A stretch of 64,000 nt of DNA from Microglena sp. YARC (taxonomy: Eukaryota > Chlorophyta > Chlorophyceae > Chlamydomonadales > Chlamydomonadaceae). Under the pieces are notes generated by a model that was given only the letters and a program-made list of their open reading frames with translations, did no database searches and was not told the origin of the DNA. A program made the position numbers and the translations under genes. Below, in pieces: positions 31,960 through 43,704 of this stretch (position 1 is the stretch's first letter; the number at the start of each line of letters is the position of its first letter). The stretch is from NCBI GenBank assembly GCA_022414725.1, contig CM039465.1, forward strand, positions 18,248,495-18,312,494, read 5' to 3'.

Positions 31960-32530
31960 TGCCATGCTACGGTGCACCATGCCATGCCATGCCATGCCAT
32001 GTCTTGCCATGCCATGCCATGCCATGCCATGCCATGCCATGCCATGCCATTCCATGCCATACCAATATACTATGCAGGTAGGTACAAACCATACCATGCT
32101 ATGCTACACCATGCAATACCACACCATTAGGACATTGTATCATGCATGCTGGAATACACCTTACCATGCCATGCTATACTACACCATGCCATAGCACACC
32201 ATACTACCATGCTAACATGCATGAGGTTTAAACCATACCATGCCATGCTAAAACAAACAAGCCATGGCCATTACCACACCAATATACCTTTGTATCATGC
32301 ATGTTGATATAACCCATGACATGCCATGCAATGCTGTACCATGAGAGACCATACCAATATACCATGCTATGCCACACCATGTTATACCACAACATACTAC
32401 CAAGTTACCATGCATGCAGGTATAAACCATAACATGCCATGCTAGGATGCACCATGCTACCATACCATATTAATAAAACCATGCATGTACGGTACAAATC
32501 ATACCATGCTATCTACCCATACCATATGAC
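31960..32530. repeat. CCATG-type satellite, left block
   Basis: A pure (CCATG)n run at about 31975-32060 passes into degenerate 80-100 bp units built from ACCATGCATG, AGGTATAAACCAT and ACCATGCTATGCTACACC. The same family reappears at 41575-41815. The two blocks bracket the GGTGT array and the following minisatellite. Confidence 0.85.
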
Positions 32531-34221
32531 ACCATTATGTGGGGTGTGATGTGGTGCGTTGAGGTGTGCTTTGGTGTGCTTTGGTGTGATTTGGTGTGTA
32601 TTGGTGCAATGTTGTGTTGTGTTGTGCTGTGTTTGTAGTGAGTTTGCTGTGGTGTGGTGATTTGTGTTTGTGTCTTGTGTTATGGCATGTCGTGTTGTGT
32701 CCCGTGTCATGCAATGTCGTGTTGAGAGGTGTGGTGTGGTGAGGTGTGGTGTGGTGTGGTGTAGTGTGTGATGCAGTGTGGTTTGGAGTGCGTTGTGGTG
32801 TGGTTGCGGATGTGAGTTTGTGGTGTGTGGTGTGGTTGTGGTGTTGGTGAGGTGAGGTGTGTTTGTGTTGTGTTGTGGTGTGGTGTGGTGCGGTGCGGTG
32901 TGGTGTGTGTGTGGTGGTGGTGTGGTGAGGTGTGGTGTGGTGTGGGTGTGGGCGGATCATGTCGTGTTGTTTGTGTCAATTTTTGTCGTTTTGTGTCTTT
33001 TTGTGTTTTAATATGGTGCGGTGTGGTGTGGTGTGTGGTGTGGTGTGGTGTGATGTGTGGAGTTGTGTGGTGTGGTGAGGTGTGGTGGGGTGAGGTGTGG
33101 TGTGTGGTGTGGTGTGGTGTGTGGTTGTGGTGTGGTTGTATCGTGTGTGGTGGTGGTGTTGTTGGTGTGGTGTGGTGTGGTGAGGTGTGGTGTGGTGCTG
33201 TGTGTCGTGGTGGTGCGGTGCGGTGCGGTGTGGTGTGGTGTGTGTGGTGTGGGTGTGGTGTGGTGTGGTGTGGTGTGGTGTGGAATATCATATCGTGTTG
33301 TGTTTGTGTCGAAAATTGTGTCGTTTTGTGTATGTGTCGTAGTAGGTGTGGTGGTTGGGTGTGGGTGTGGTGTGTGGTGTGGGTGTGATGTGTGGATGTG
33401 GTGCATGTGTGGTGTGGTGAGGTGTGGTGTGCAGTGTGGTGTGGTGTGGTGGTGTGGTGTGGTGAGGTGTGGTGTAGGGATGTGTGTGAGTGCTGTGGTG
33501 TGGTGTGGGTGTGATTTGTGTTTTGGTGGATGTGTGTGTGTGTGTGAGGTGTGGTTGTGTGTGTGGTTGTGGTGTGGGTGTGATGGTTGTGGTGTGTGTG
33601 GGTGTGGTGGTGTGGCGTGTGGTGTGATGTGGTGTGTTGTGTAGTGTTGGTTGGGTATTATGTCAGTGTTGTGTCGGTGTTGTTTTGTGTCGGTTGTGGT
33701 CGTTGTATGTGATGTGTGTGGTGTGGTGTGGATGTGAGTGTGGAGTTGTGTGGTGTGTGAGGTGTGATGGGGTGAGGGTGTGGTGTGTGTGGTGGGGTGT
33801 GGGTGGTGCTGTGTGTGTGGATCGATGTTGGGTGTGGTGTGTGTGGTGTGTGGATTGTGGTGTGGTGTGGTGTCGGTGTGTGGATAGCGGTGTGTGTGTG
33901 GTGTGGGTGTGGTGTGGTGTGGTGAGGTGTGGTGCGTGGTGTGGTGTGGTGTGGTGGTGTGGTTGTGGTGGGTGTGGGTGTGTGGTGTGTGTGTGTGGGT
34001 GTGGGGTGTGTGTGCGTATCATGTCGTGTTGTTTTGTGTCGATTTGTGCTCGTTTTGTGTCTTTTTTTGTCGTAGTATGCGTGGCGGTGTGGTGTGGTGT
34101 GTGGTGTATTGTGATGTGTGGAGTTTGTGTGGTGTGGTGAGGTGTGGTGCAGTGCGGTGTGGTTGTGTGTGGTGTGTGTGGTGTGGTGAGGTGGGTGTGG
34201 TGTGGTGTGGTGTGGATGTGG

Positions 34222-34252
<31 letters not shown>

Positions 34253-34969
34253 AGACCGTGTGGTGGCAGTGGTGTGGTGTGGTGAAGTTATGTGTGTGGT
34301 GTGGTTGTGTGTGTGGTGTGTGGGGAAGTGGTGTGGTGTGGTGTGGTGTGGTGTGGGTGTGGTGTGGTGTGTGTGTGTGTGGTGGTGTGGTGTGGTGGTG
34401 GTTGTGGTGTGGTGTGGGGAAGGAGTGGTGAGGTGTGGTGTGGCGAGGTGTGTGTGTGGTGGTGGTGTGCATGAGGTGTGGTGTCGGCGTGGTGTGGTGT
34501 GATGAGTGCGTGGTGTTGTGGTGTGTGTGGGTGTGGCCTGTTGAGTTGTGTGTGTTGTTGTGAGTGAAGGTGAGGTGAGGTGTGGTGTGTGTGTGATGTG
34601 TGTGTGGTGTGTGGGTGTGGGTGTGCGTGTGCGGTGCCGAGGTGTGGTAGGGTTGGTGTGGTGTTGTTTGGTGTGGTGTGGTGTCGTGTGGTGTGTGGTA
34701 TGTGGCGTGTGTGGTGTGTGTGTGGTGTGCGTGTGGGTGGTGTGGTGTGGGGAGGACTGTGTGGTGGGTGTGGTGCGTGTGTGTGTGGTGCTTGTGGTGT
34801 GGTGGGTGTGTGCGGGGTGTGTGTGTGTGGGTGGTGTGGTGTGGTGATGGCTGTGTGAGGGACACCTGGTGTGGTGTGGGTGTGGTGTGTGGTGTGGTGT
34901 GGTGGTGTGGTGTGTGGTGATGGTGTGTGTGTGTGTGTGGTGTGGTGTGGTGTGGAGTGTGGTGTGGTG

Positions 34970-35362
34970 GTGTGGCGTTGCGTGGCGTATCATGGCGTGT
35001 TGTTTTGTGTCGATTTGTGTCATTTTGTGCCCCATAGTATGGGTGTGGTTGTGGTCCCTGTGTGGTGTGGTGTGTGGTGTTGTGTTGTGTTTGTGTTGTG
35101 TTGTGTTGTGTTGTGTTGTGTTGTGTTGTGGTTGTGTTGTGTTGTGTTGTGTTGTGTTGTGTTGTGTTGTGTTGTAGTGAGGTGGGTTATGATTGTGTGG
35201 TGTGGTGTGGTGTGGTGTGGTATGGTGTGGTATGGTGCAGTGTGGTGTGGTGTGGTGTCGGGTGTGTGTGGTTTGTTGTGGTGGTGTGTTGCGTGCGGCG
35301 TATCATGTCGTGTTGTTTTTGTGTCCAATTTGTGTCGTTTTGTGTCATGGGTATGGTGTGTG
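34970..35362. repeat. Higher-order unit of the GGTGT array, copy 1
   Basis: The order is island GCGTTGCGTGGCGTATCATG / TTTTGTGTCGATTTGTGTC / CATAGTATGG, then GGTCCCTGTGTGG, a (TTGTG)n run, GAGGTGGGTTATGATTGTG, a GGTGT stretch, GGTTTGTTGTGG, and a second island GCGTATCATGTCGTG. The same order is found at 36772-37135, about 1.8 kb to the right, and in damaged form at 38036-38412. Confidence 0.8.
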
Positions 35363-36771
35363 TGGCTGTCGTGTGTGTTGTTTTGTGTTTGTGTTGTGTT
35401 TGTTGTTGTGTTGTGGTGAGGTGCAATGTGTTGTGAGGTCTGTGTGTGTGGTGTGGTGTGATGTGGTGTGGTGTGGTGTGTGTTGGTGTGGTGTGCTGTG
35501 GATGTGTTGTGGTGTGGTGTGCATTGTGTGGTGTGGTGTGGGTGATGGTGTGGTGTGGTGTGGTATGTGTGGAGTGGTGATTGGTGTGGTATGGTGCGGT
35601 GCAAGTGTGGGTGTGGTGTGGTGTGTGCGTGTTTGAGGCGAGGTGTAGGCTGTGTGTGTGTGTCAGGGTGTGGTGTTGGTGTGGTGGTGTGGAGTGGTGT
35701 TGGTGTGGTGTGGGTGTGTGTGGTGTGTGGTTGTGTGTGTGAGGCTGGCGTGGTGTGGTGTGGTGTGTGGTGGTGTGGTGTGGTGTGGTTGTGGTGTGGT
35801 GTGTGTGGGTGTGGTGTGGTGTGGTGTGGTGTGGTGGTGTGGTGTGGTAGGTGGTGGTTGTGGGGTGTGGTGTGGTGAGGTGTGGTGTTGTTGTGGTTGG
35901 TGTGGTGATGGTGTAGGTGGGTGGTGTGTGGTGTGTGGTTGTGTGTGTGTGTGGTTAGGCGTGTATGGTGCGGGTGCAGTGTGGTTGGTGTGGTGCTGGT
36001 GGTGTGGTGTGGAACTTGTGTGGTATGTGTGGTGTGGTGTGTGTGGTGTGGTGTGGTGTGGTGTGCGTGGTGTGGCGTGTGGTGTGGTGTGTGTGTGCGG
36101 TGAGGCGTCAAGGTGTGGCGAAGTTTAGGCTGTGTGGTGTGGTGTGGTGTGCTGTGGTGTGGTGTGGTGTGGTGTGGTGTGGTGTGGTAAGGCATGGTGT
36201 GGTGTGGTGTGGTGTGGCTGTGGTGTGGTGTGTGTGGTGAGGTGTGGTGTGGTGTGGTGTGGTGGTGGTGTTGTTGAGGTGTGTTGTAGGTGTGGTGTGT
36301 GGTGTGTCGTGTGGTGTGGTGAGGGTGAGGTGAGCTGTGTTGTGTGGTGTGTGGTGGTGTGGTGTGTTGGTGGTGGTGTGGTGCGTTGCGGTGCGTGCGG
36401 TGTGGTGTGGCGAGGTGTGGTGGGTGGTGTGGTGTTGTTTGGTGTTTGGTGTGTGGTGTGGTGTGGTGAGGCGTGGTATGGTGCGGTGTTGTGGTGTGGT
36501 GTGGTGTGGGTGGTGTGTGTGTGTGGGAGGAGTGGTGAGGTGTGGTGGTGTGGCGAGGTGTGGTGTGGTTGGTGTGGTTGTGGTGTGGTGTGTGGCGTGT
36601 TGCGTGTGTGTGGTGTGGTGTGGTGAGGCGTGGTTGTTGTGGTGTGGTGTGGTGTGTGTGGTGTTTGGTGTGGTGTGGTGTGGTGTGGTTGGTGTGTGTG
36701 TGTGAGGGTGTGGTGTGGTGTGGTGTGGTGTGGTGTGGTGTGGTGTGGTGTGGTGTGGAGTGGTGTGGTGT

Positions 36772-37135
36772 GGCGTTGCGTGGCGTATCATGGCGTGTTG
36801 TTTTGTGTCGATTTGTGTCATTTTGTGCCATAGTATGGTGTGGTGTGGTCCTGTGTGTGTGTGTGTGGTGTTTGTTTGTGTTGTGTTGTGTTGTGTTGTG
36901 TTGTGTTGTGTTGTGTTGTGTTGTGTTGTGTTGTGTTGGTTGTGTTGTGTTGTGTTGTTGTAGTGGAGTGGGTTATGATTGTGTGGTGTGGTGTGGATGT
37001 GGTGTGGTATTGGTGTCGGTATGGTGCAGTGTACAAGGTGTGGTGTGGTGCGGTGTGTGTGGTTTGTTGTGGTGTGTGTTGCGTGGCGTATCATGTCGTG
37101 TTGTTTGTTCAATTTGTGTCGTTTTGTGTCATGGT
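36772..37135. repeat. Higher-order unit of the GGTGT array, copy 2
   Basis: Matches 34970-35362 block by block, including both islands, the TTGTG run, GGGTTATGATTGTG, GGTGCAGTGT and GGTTTGTTGTGG. Single islands also occur near 32950, 33285, 34014, 38342, 40090 and 40318. Confidence 0.8.
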
Positions 37136-40100
37136 AAGGTGTGTGATGAGGTCTGGTGTTGTGGTGTGCTGTGGTTGGTGTGCTGAGGCGTGTGGTGTGG
37201 TGTTGAGGCGTGTTGAGGCGGTGTAGGCTGTGTGGCGTGGTCGATGTGGTGTTGGGTGTCAGTGAAGGTGGGGTGAGGTGGTGTGGTGTGGTGTGGTGTG
37301 GTGTCGTGTGTGGTGTGGGTGTGTTAGAGTGCGTGGCGTGTGTAGGGTGTTTCGTGGTGTTGTGGTGTTGTGGTGTGTGTGTCGTGTGTGGGTGGTGTGG
37401 TGTTGTGTGTGTGTGGTGAGTGTGGCGTGGGTGTGGCTTGTGGTGTGGTGTGGTGGTGTGTGTGTGTGTGGTGTGGTGTGGTGTGGTGTGGTGTGGTGTG
37501 GTGTGGTGTGGTGTGGTGTGGTGTGGTGTGGTGTGGTGAGGCAATTTGTGGTGTGGTGTGGTGTGGTGTGTGTTGTGTGTGTGTGTGTGAGGCGTAGCGT
37601 GGTGAGCTGTGTGCAGATGGTGGTGTGGTGTGGTGGTGTGGTGTGGTGGGTGGTGTGGTGTGGGTGTGTGTGGTGGGTGTGGTGTGGGTAGGGGTGGGTG
37701 TGGTGTGGTGTGTGTGTGTCAGTGAGTGGTGTGTGTGTGGTGTGGTGTGGTGTGGTGTGTTTGCGGTGAGGTGTGCTGTGTGGCTGTGTGTGTGGTGTGG
37801 TGTGGTGTGGTGGTGGTGTGGTGTGTGTGGTGGCATGGTGTGGTGGTTGTGTGGTGGTGTGGTGTGGTGTGGTGTGGTGTGGTGAGTTGTGTGGTGTGGT
37901 GGTGTGGTGTGTGTGTGTTGTCTGTGGTGTGGAGGTGTGGTGTGTTGGTGTGTGTGTGTGTGTGTGAGGTGTGGTGTGGTGTGGTGTGTGTGGTGTGGTG
38001 TGGTGTGGTGTGGTGTGGCGTTGCGGTGGCGGTAGTTGGGTGGCGTGTTGTTGTTGGTGTTTTGTGTATTTTGTGTGTGGTGTGGTGTGGTCCTGTTGTG
38101 GGTGTGTGTGGTGTGGATGTGGTTGGTGTGGTGGGTGTGGCATGTGTTGTGTGGTGGTGGTTGTGGTGTGGTGTGGTGTGTGATGTGGTTGTGTGTGTGT
38201 GGTTGTGGTTGTGTTGTGTTGTGTGAGGTGGGTGATGTGTGTGGTGTGTCGTGTGGTGTGGTGTGGAAGGTGTGGTGTGGTGTGTGGTGTGGTTTGTGGT
38301 GTGGTGCGGTGTGGTGTGGTGGTGGTGTGTGTGGTGGTAGTGTGTTGCGTGGCGTATCATGGGCGTGTGTGTTTTGTGTGATTTGTGTCATTGTTGTGTG
38401 CCATGGTATGGCGTGTGTGTGGTGTGGTGTCGTTGTGTGTGTTGTGTTGTGTGGTGTGTGTTGTGTGGTGTGTGTGTTGTGTGGTGTATGTGTGTGCGTG
38501 TGGTGTGTGCTGGTGTCATGTGTTGGTGTGTTGTGTGGTGTGGTGTGTTGGTGTGTGTTGTGTTGTGTTGTGTTGTGTGATGTGTTGTGTGTGTGTTGTG
38601 TGGTGTGTGTGTGTGTGGTGTGTGTGGTGTGGTGTGGTGTGGTAGTGTGGTGTGGTGTGGTGCGTGGCGGTATGGTGCGCTGTGCAATTGTGTGTGGTGT
38701 GGTGTGGTGTGGTGAGGCGTGTTGAGGCGATGTAGGCTGGTGTGGTGTGGTCGTTGTGTCGTGTGGTGTGGTGTGGATTGGGTGGTGTGGTGTGCGTGTG
38801 TGGTGTGTGGTGTGGTGTGGTGTGGTGAGGCGTGTGGTTGTTTTGGTGTTGTGGTCTTGTGGTGTGGTGTGGTTAGGGTGGAATGGTGTGGTGGTGTGGT
38901 GTGGTGTGTGCTGTGGTGTGGTGTGGTGTGGTGTGGTGTGGTGTGGTGTGGTGTGGTGTGGTGTGGTGTGGTGTGGTGTGGGTGTGGTGTGGTGTGTGTG
39001 GTGTGGTGAGGCGTGGTGTGGTGAGGGTAGTGTGGTGTGGTGTGGTGTGGTGTGGTGTGGTGTGTGTGGTGTGGTGTGGTGTGGTGTGGTGGTGTGGTGT
39101 GGTGTGGTGTGGTGTGGCGTGGTGTGGTGTGGTGTGGTGTGGTGTGGTGTGGTGTGGTGTGGGTGTGGTGTGGTGTGGTGTGGTGTGGTGAGGCGTGGTG
39201 GTGGTGTGGTTGGGTGTGGTGTGTGGTGTGGGTGTTGGTGTGGTGTGGTGTGGTGTGTGGTGTGTGTGGTGTGGTGTGGTGTGGTGTGGTGTGGGGTGGT
39301 GTGGTGTGGTGTGGTGTGGTGTGTGTGGTGTGGTGTGGTGTGGTGTGGTGTGGTGAGGCGTGGTGTGGTGAGGTCTATGTGTGTGGTGTGTGTTGTGGTG
39401 TGGTGTGGTGTGTGTGTGGTGTGGTGTGGTGTGTGTGGTGTGGTGTGGTTGTGGTGTGGTGTGTGGTGTGTGTGTGTGGTGTTGTGTGTGGTGGTGGTGT
39501 GTGGTGTGGTGTGGTGTGGTGTGGTGTGTGTGGTGTGGTGTGGTGTGGTGTGTGTGGTGTGGTTTGGCGTGGTGTGGTGTGGTGAGGCGTGGTGTGGTGA
39601 GGTGTGTGGTGTGGTGTGGTGATGTGGTGTGGTGTGGTGTGTGTGTGTGGTGTGGTGTGGTATTGGTTGTGGTGTGGTGTGGTGTGGTGTGGGTTAGGCG
39701 TGGAATGGTGAGGTGCAGTGTGGTGTGGTGTGGGTGGTGTGGTGTGGTGTTGGTGTGGTGTGGTGTGGTGTGGTGTGTGTGGTGTGGTGTGGTGTGTGGT
39801 GTGGTGTGGTGTGGTGTGGTGTGGTGTGGTGTGTGTGGTGTGGTGTGGTGAGGTCGTGGTGTGGTGCGGTGCGGTGCAGTGCGGTGTGGAGTGGTGTGGT
39901 GTGGTGTGGTGTGGTGTGGAGTGGTGTGGTGTGGTGTGGTGTGGTGTGGGTGGTGTGGTGTGGTGTGGTGTGGTGGTGTGGTGTGTGTGGTGTGGTGTGG
40001 TGTGGTGTGGTGTGGTGTGGTGTGGTGTGGTGTGGTTGTGGTGTGGTGGTGGTGTCGGTGTGGTGTGGGTGTGTGGTGTGGTGTGGTGTGGCGTTGCGTG

Positions 40101-40869
40101 GTGTTGCGTGTTGTTTTGTGTCGTGTGTCGTGTGGTGTGTGTGGTGTGGTGTGGTGTGTCGGTGTGGTGTGGTGTGGTGGTGTGTGTGTGTGTGTGTGGT
40201 GTGGTGTGGTGTGGTGTGTGTGTGGTGTGGTGTGGTGTGGTGTGGTGTGGTGTGGTGTGGTGTGGTGTGGTGTGTGTGGGTGGTTGGTGTGGTGTGTGTG
40301 TGGTGTGGTGTGTGTGGTGGCGTTGCGTGGCGTATCATGTCGTGTTGTTTTTGTGTGTGTGTGTTTTGTGTCATAGTATTGGTTTGTGTCGATTTGTGTC
40401 TTTGTGGTGTGGCGTGTGTTGTGTTGTTTGGTGTGTGTGTCGATTGTGTCGTTTTTGTCGTGGTGTGGTGTTGTGTGTTGTGTTGCTTGTGTTGGTGTGG
40501 TGTGGTGTGGTGTGGTGTGGTGTGGTGAGTTGTAGTGAGTTGTATTGTGCTGTGTCGTGTCGTTTTGTGTCCTTCGTGTCCTTTTGTGTCATTTTGTGTC
40601 CTTTTGTGGCGTTTATTTTGTGGTGTGGTGTGGTGTGGTGTGGTGTGGTGATTTTTAGTGATTTGTGGTGAGTTGTAGTGAGTTGTGGTGAGTTGTGGTG
40701 AGTTGTGTTGTTTTGTGATGTGTTGTTTTGTGTTGTGTTGTGTTGTGTTGTGTTGTGCTGTGTTGTGTTGTGTTGTGTCGTGTCATTTTGTGTCCTTTTG
40801 TGGCGTGTTATGTCGTGGTGTGGTGTGGTGTGGTGTGGTATGTTGTGGTGATTTGTGAGGCCAAACACA

Positions 40870-41450
40870 CAAACGAACAACTGGTTGCACATGCACTGCC
40901 AAACAGCACTGTTCATACCAAATAAACACACCTGGCCATCCATGCACTACAAGACAACTCCAGGCACATGCACACACATCTGGCTACACATGCACTGCCA
41001 CACAGATCTGTTTCCGTACACAGTTACACACACCTGGTCATCCATGCACTACAAGACAACCCCATGGACAAACACAACCCAATCAGACACTCACGCACAC
41101 ACACACCAGGCCATCCATGCAATACAAGACAACCCCATGCACACATTCACACATACCCAGACACTCACACACGCACACACAAGGGGCTACGCATGCACTG
41201 CCACACGGCCCTACTTACATACACACACATGGCCATCCCCATGCACTACAAGACAATCCCATCGACACAAACAACACACTCAGGCACTCACCCACACACA
41301 CACTAGCTATCCATGCACTACACCATGCACACACACACTGGCTATCCATGCACTACCCCATGCACACACAAACACACTCAGACACACCTTGCACACACAC
41401 ATAACTGGCTATCCAACTGCAGCACAACCCACACACAACTACTGAAGCAG
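40870..41450 (+). repeat. Minisatellite CTGGCCATCCATGCACTACAAGACAA
   Basis: The words GGCCATCCATGCACTACAAG and GGCTACACATGCACTGCCAC alternate, joined by CACACA-rich linkers, at roughly 60-110 bp spacing. The 196-codon frame across it (40855-41445) is only a translation of the repeat. Confidence 0.85.
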
Positions 41451-41574
41451 GCACTACAACACCACATAACACGATCGCAATCATCTTCTCATTAACACCA
41501 TCAGTACTAACAATCTCACCATGACCATCATCATCACTCCTACAATTAGAATCGTCTTTTTCACAACCATCACT

Positions 41575-41815
41575 CCATACTATACCAATATACCATGCAT
41601 GTAGGTACACATCATACAATGCTATGCTACACCATGCCATGCCCCACTATTATACCATTGTACCATGCATGTTGGTATAAACCATAACATGCAGTGCTAT
41701 GCTGCACCAGGCCATACCATACTAATCTACCATTGTACCATGCATGTAGGTATAAACCATTCAATGTCATGCTATTCTGCACCATGCAGTACCATACCAA
41801 ATTTACCATGCAGGT
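41575..41815. repeat. CCATG-type satellite, right block
   Basis: Three units of ACCATGCATGTAGGTA / AAACCATNACATG / CATGCTATGCTGCACCA with about 75 bp spacing. It is the same family as 31960-32530. Confidence 0.85.
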
Positions 41816-42690
41816 AGAGCAAGGGGTGGTAGCATGATCCTTCCCATGTTGTCTCAGCTGCATGCGAAGCAGGGAACCGCGCGCGCTTAATGAGGCGATG
41901 GGCGACTAACAGAGTTGAACTGAGGGGGGCATCAAGAATTGCGAAGAATTGGTTCAAAGACAAGTCCTAGGCGCGTGTCGATAGCTAATAATTGAGAAAC
42001 TTCAACTGAATAAGCCTGCGAGAATGGGCGAGGAGGGAAAACGAGCGAAGAGCGGGTCCCTGGCGATTCTAGGCCGCCTGCCAGGGAGGGGTAGCGTATG
42101 GCGCGGTGGCGTGGTCCATTTCGCCTCGGCAATACAAATGGGGGCAGCTTGGACCATGCGAATGATGGTACCTCCATAGTTTGCAACTCGAAAGTCGCTG
42201 GTGCTTAATTCCAAGCTCCGCAATTGTGTGAGCTGGATATGTTATCGTTGCCACTGTAATTGTTCATTGTGCAAGCTCGCGAGGCTGGAAACATGAACAT
42301 TACGTGATTTAGAAGTACACAGTACATATCCGTAGGCCCACCCCACGCACCCGTCCCACCCCACGCACGGCCCTGCGGGTGAGTTGTGGGTGAACTCCGT
42401 GCTAATAATAGCTCTAGTGCCCTAGGAGAATGATTCGTTCATTGTGATGCTTGCATGTTTCGCCTCGATTTTTTGACGACAATTCCATTCCCAAACCTAT
42501 GTATGCGCACATGATTGGATGGTACGAATTTGAAATGATGACAAATGTTACCCAATAATTGTCGCTTTGGGCCCCAAAAGCACAAACCTTAGCTCCGTTT
42601 CTTGAATTGCGATGCTCACATGTGTTCTCGTGAGAATATGTCCGTTATCAATAAGTCTTATAATTGTTATATTGTTGTTATAATGTTTCG
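41816..42690. other. No gene recognised
   Basis: Ordinary composition. Short frames on both strands (up to 84 codons) match nothing I know. CAAGTCCTAGGCG at 41961 resembles the start of the dispersed element at 48735 but the similarity does not continue. Confidence 0.4.
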
Positions 42691-42970
42691 TTTTTTTTGT
42701 GATTTGAAGTGAATCCTGAAAAAGTAGTTTGTGACGGACGGACACACACACACACACACAGTTTTGATAGGCTAATCCCTCGATCAAAAAATAAAGGGCG
42801 CCTGGAGGCGCGTCCCGAATGAAAATGTCTTATATTTGGGATATCTTATATAATGTTTCGTTTTTTTGTGATTTGAAGTGAAACCTGAAAAGTAGGTTGT
42901 GACGGACACACACACACACACACACGGACATTTTTGACAGGCTAATCCCTCAATCAAAAATAAATTTTTT
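42690..42970. repeat. Direct duplication of about 175 bp that contains a piece of satellite B
   Basis: GTTTCGTTTTTTTTGTGATT / GTGACGGACACACACAC / GACAGGCTAATCCCTCAATC occurs twice (from about 42684 and about 42857). In the first copy TAGGCTAATCCCTCGATC and AAATAAAGGGCGCCTGGAGG, up to CGCGTCCCGAATGAAAATG (42766-42826), is nearly identical to the monomer junction of satellite B (for example 27102-27162). The same piece is therefore found outside the array. Confidence 0.85.
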
Positions 42971-43145
42971 CATTCGGGTAAAATTGTAATTTTTTTCATT
43001 CGGGTATTTTGTAATTTTTTTCATTCGGGTAAATTTTGTAATTTTTTTCATTCGGGTAAAATTTTGAATTTTTTTTCATTCGGGTAAAATTTGAATTTTT
43101 TTTCATTCGGGTAAAATCTGGAGATTTTTTTCATTCGGGTACAAT
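42966..43145. repeat. Tandem repeat TTTTTTCATTCGGGTAAAAT
   Basis: About seven units of 23-29 bp with the constant word CATTCGGGTA. CATTCGGG is the reverse complement of the CCCGAATG that ends the satellite-B-like piece next to it, which suggests that it arose from that end. Confidence 0.85.
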
Positions 43146-43213
43146 GTACTTACCCTTTAGATGATATATAAATTAGTGAATTAAAACAAGGATTATATTT
43201 TTCAAGCTTACTA

Positions 43214-43265
43214 TGCCGCCGTACTAGATCGTTATCTGATCAGATGACGATCTAGTACGGTGGCA
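43214..43265. repeat. 52-bp near-perfect palindrome
   Basis: The centre ATCTGATCAGAT (43234-43245) is self-complementary. The arms CCGTACTAGATCGT and ACGATCTAGTACGG extend it. All base pairs from 43214/43265 inward match except two G-T type positions. It could extrude as a cruciform or be the remnant of a MITE. Confidence 0.9.
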
Positions 43266-43559
43266 CACTAGCACAGTATACCGTAGCTTAACAATATTCA
43301 CAACGGTCCATTTATATGAGATTGAAAGGAAATGTTACATTCCTTTTACTCGTGTTGGCCAACCAATAGCTTGTCGTCCAATATCTTCTGAATTAGCCAG
43401 CTTGTTACATGTTTTACAAGTTTTGATTCACCCTGCCGTGATGGGTGGTCTTCTGAGTTCTTACCGCTACCTTGTACGCTGGGTACCTCGGATGGCAGTG
43501 GACAAGCCTTTAACTATCTAATCCGCTTAGTTTGCTCCCTGTTTTCCGTATAGCACGGG

Positions 43560-43583
43560 CGGGGGGGGGGGGGGGGGGGGGGG
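43560..43583. repeat. Poly-G tract
   Basis: A run of G with a length that is likely unreliable. It is followed by GACGGTGAGCAGCCCAGAG, a word that recurs at 45244 as GACGGTGGGCAGCCCAGAG together with TTGGC, so a small dispersed repeat starts here. Confidence 0.8.
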
Positions 43584-43704
43584 GCTTGGGATTGGAAGAC
43601 GGTGAGCAGCCCAGAGTTGGCTGAAAAAACATGCAACAATTCAAAAATGGAAATTGATGGCAGTGGAGGCGCACTCGCTAGGTTGGCTATGAGATTCATC
43701 AGCT

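Larger units (their letters stand above)
32530..40860. repeat. 8.3-kb GGTGT pentanucleotide array with higher-order structure
   Basis: The plus strand is almost only G and T in (GGTGT)n register; the minus strand is (ACACC)n. The array is broken at intervals by islands of different sequence and by pure TTGTG runs (about 35085-35175 and 36885-36960). Minus-strand frames of up to 603 codons encode only H/T/P strings and exist because the strand has almost no T, hence no stop codons. They are not genes. Array length is uncertain because such repeats collapse or expand in assemblies. Confidence 0.95.

Noticed and set aside
32535..40374. Very long minus-strand open frames (up to 603 codons) of His/Thr/Pro, and plus-strand Cys/Val/Gly frames
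   Set aside because: They are translations of a GGTGT/ACACC satellite. The minus strand almost lacks T and so cannot form stop codons.
40855..41445. 196-codon plus-strand frame rich in His and Thr
   Set aside because: It is the translation of a minisatellite whose units keep no common reading frame.
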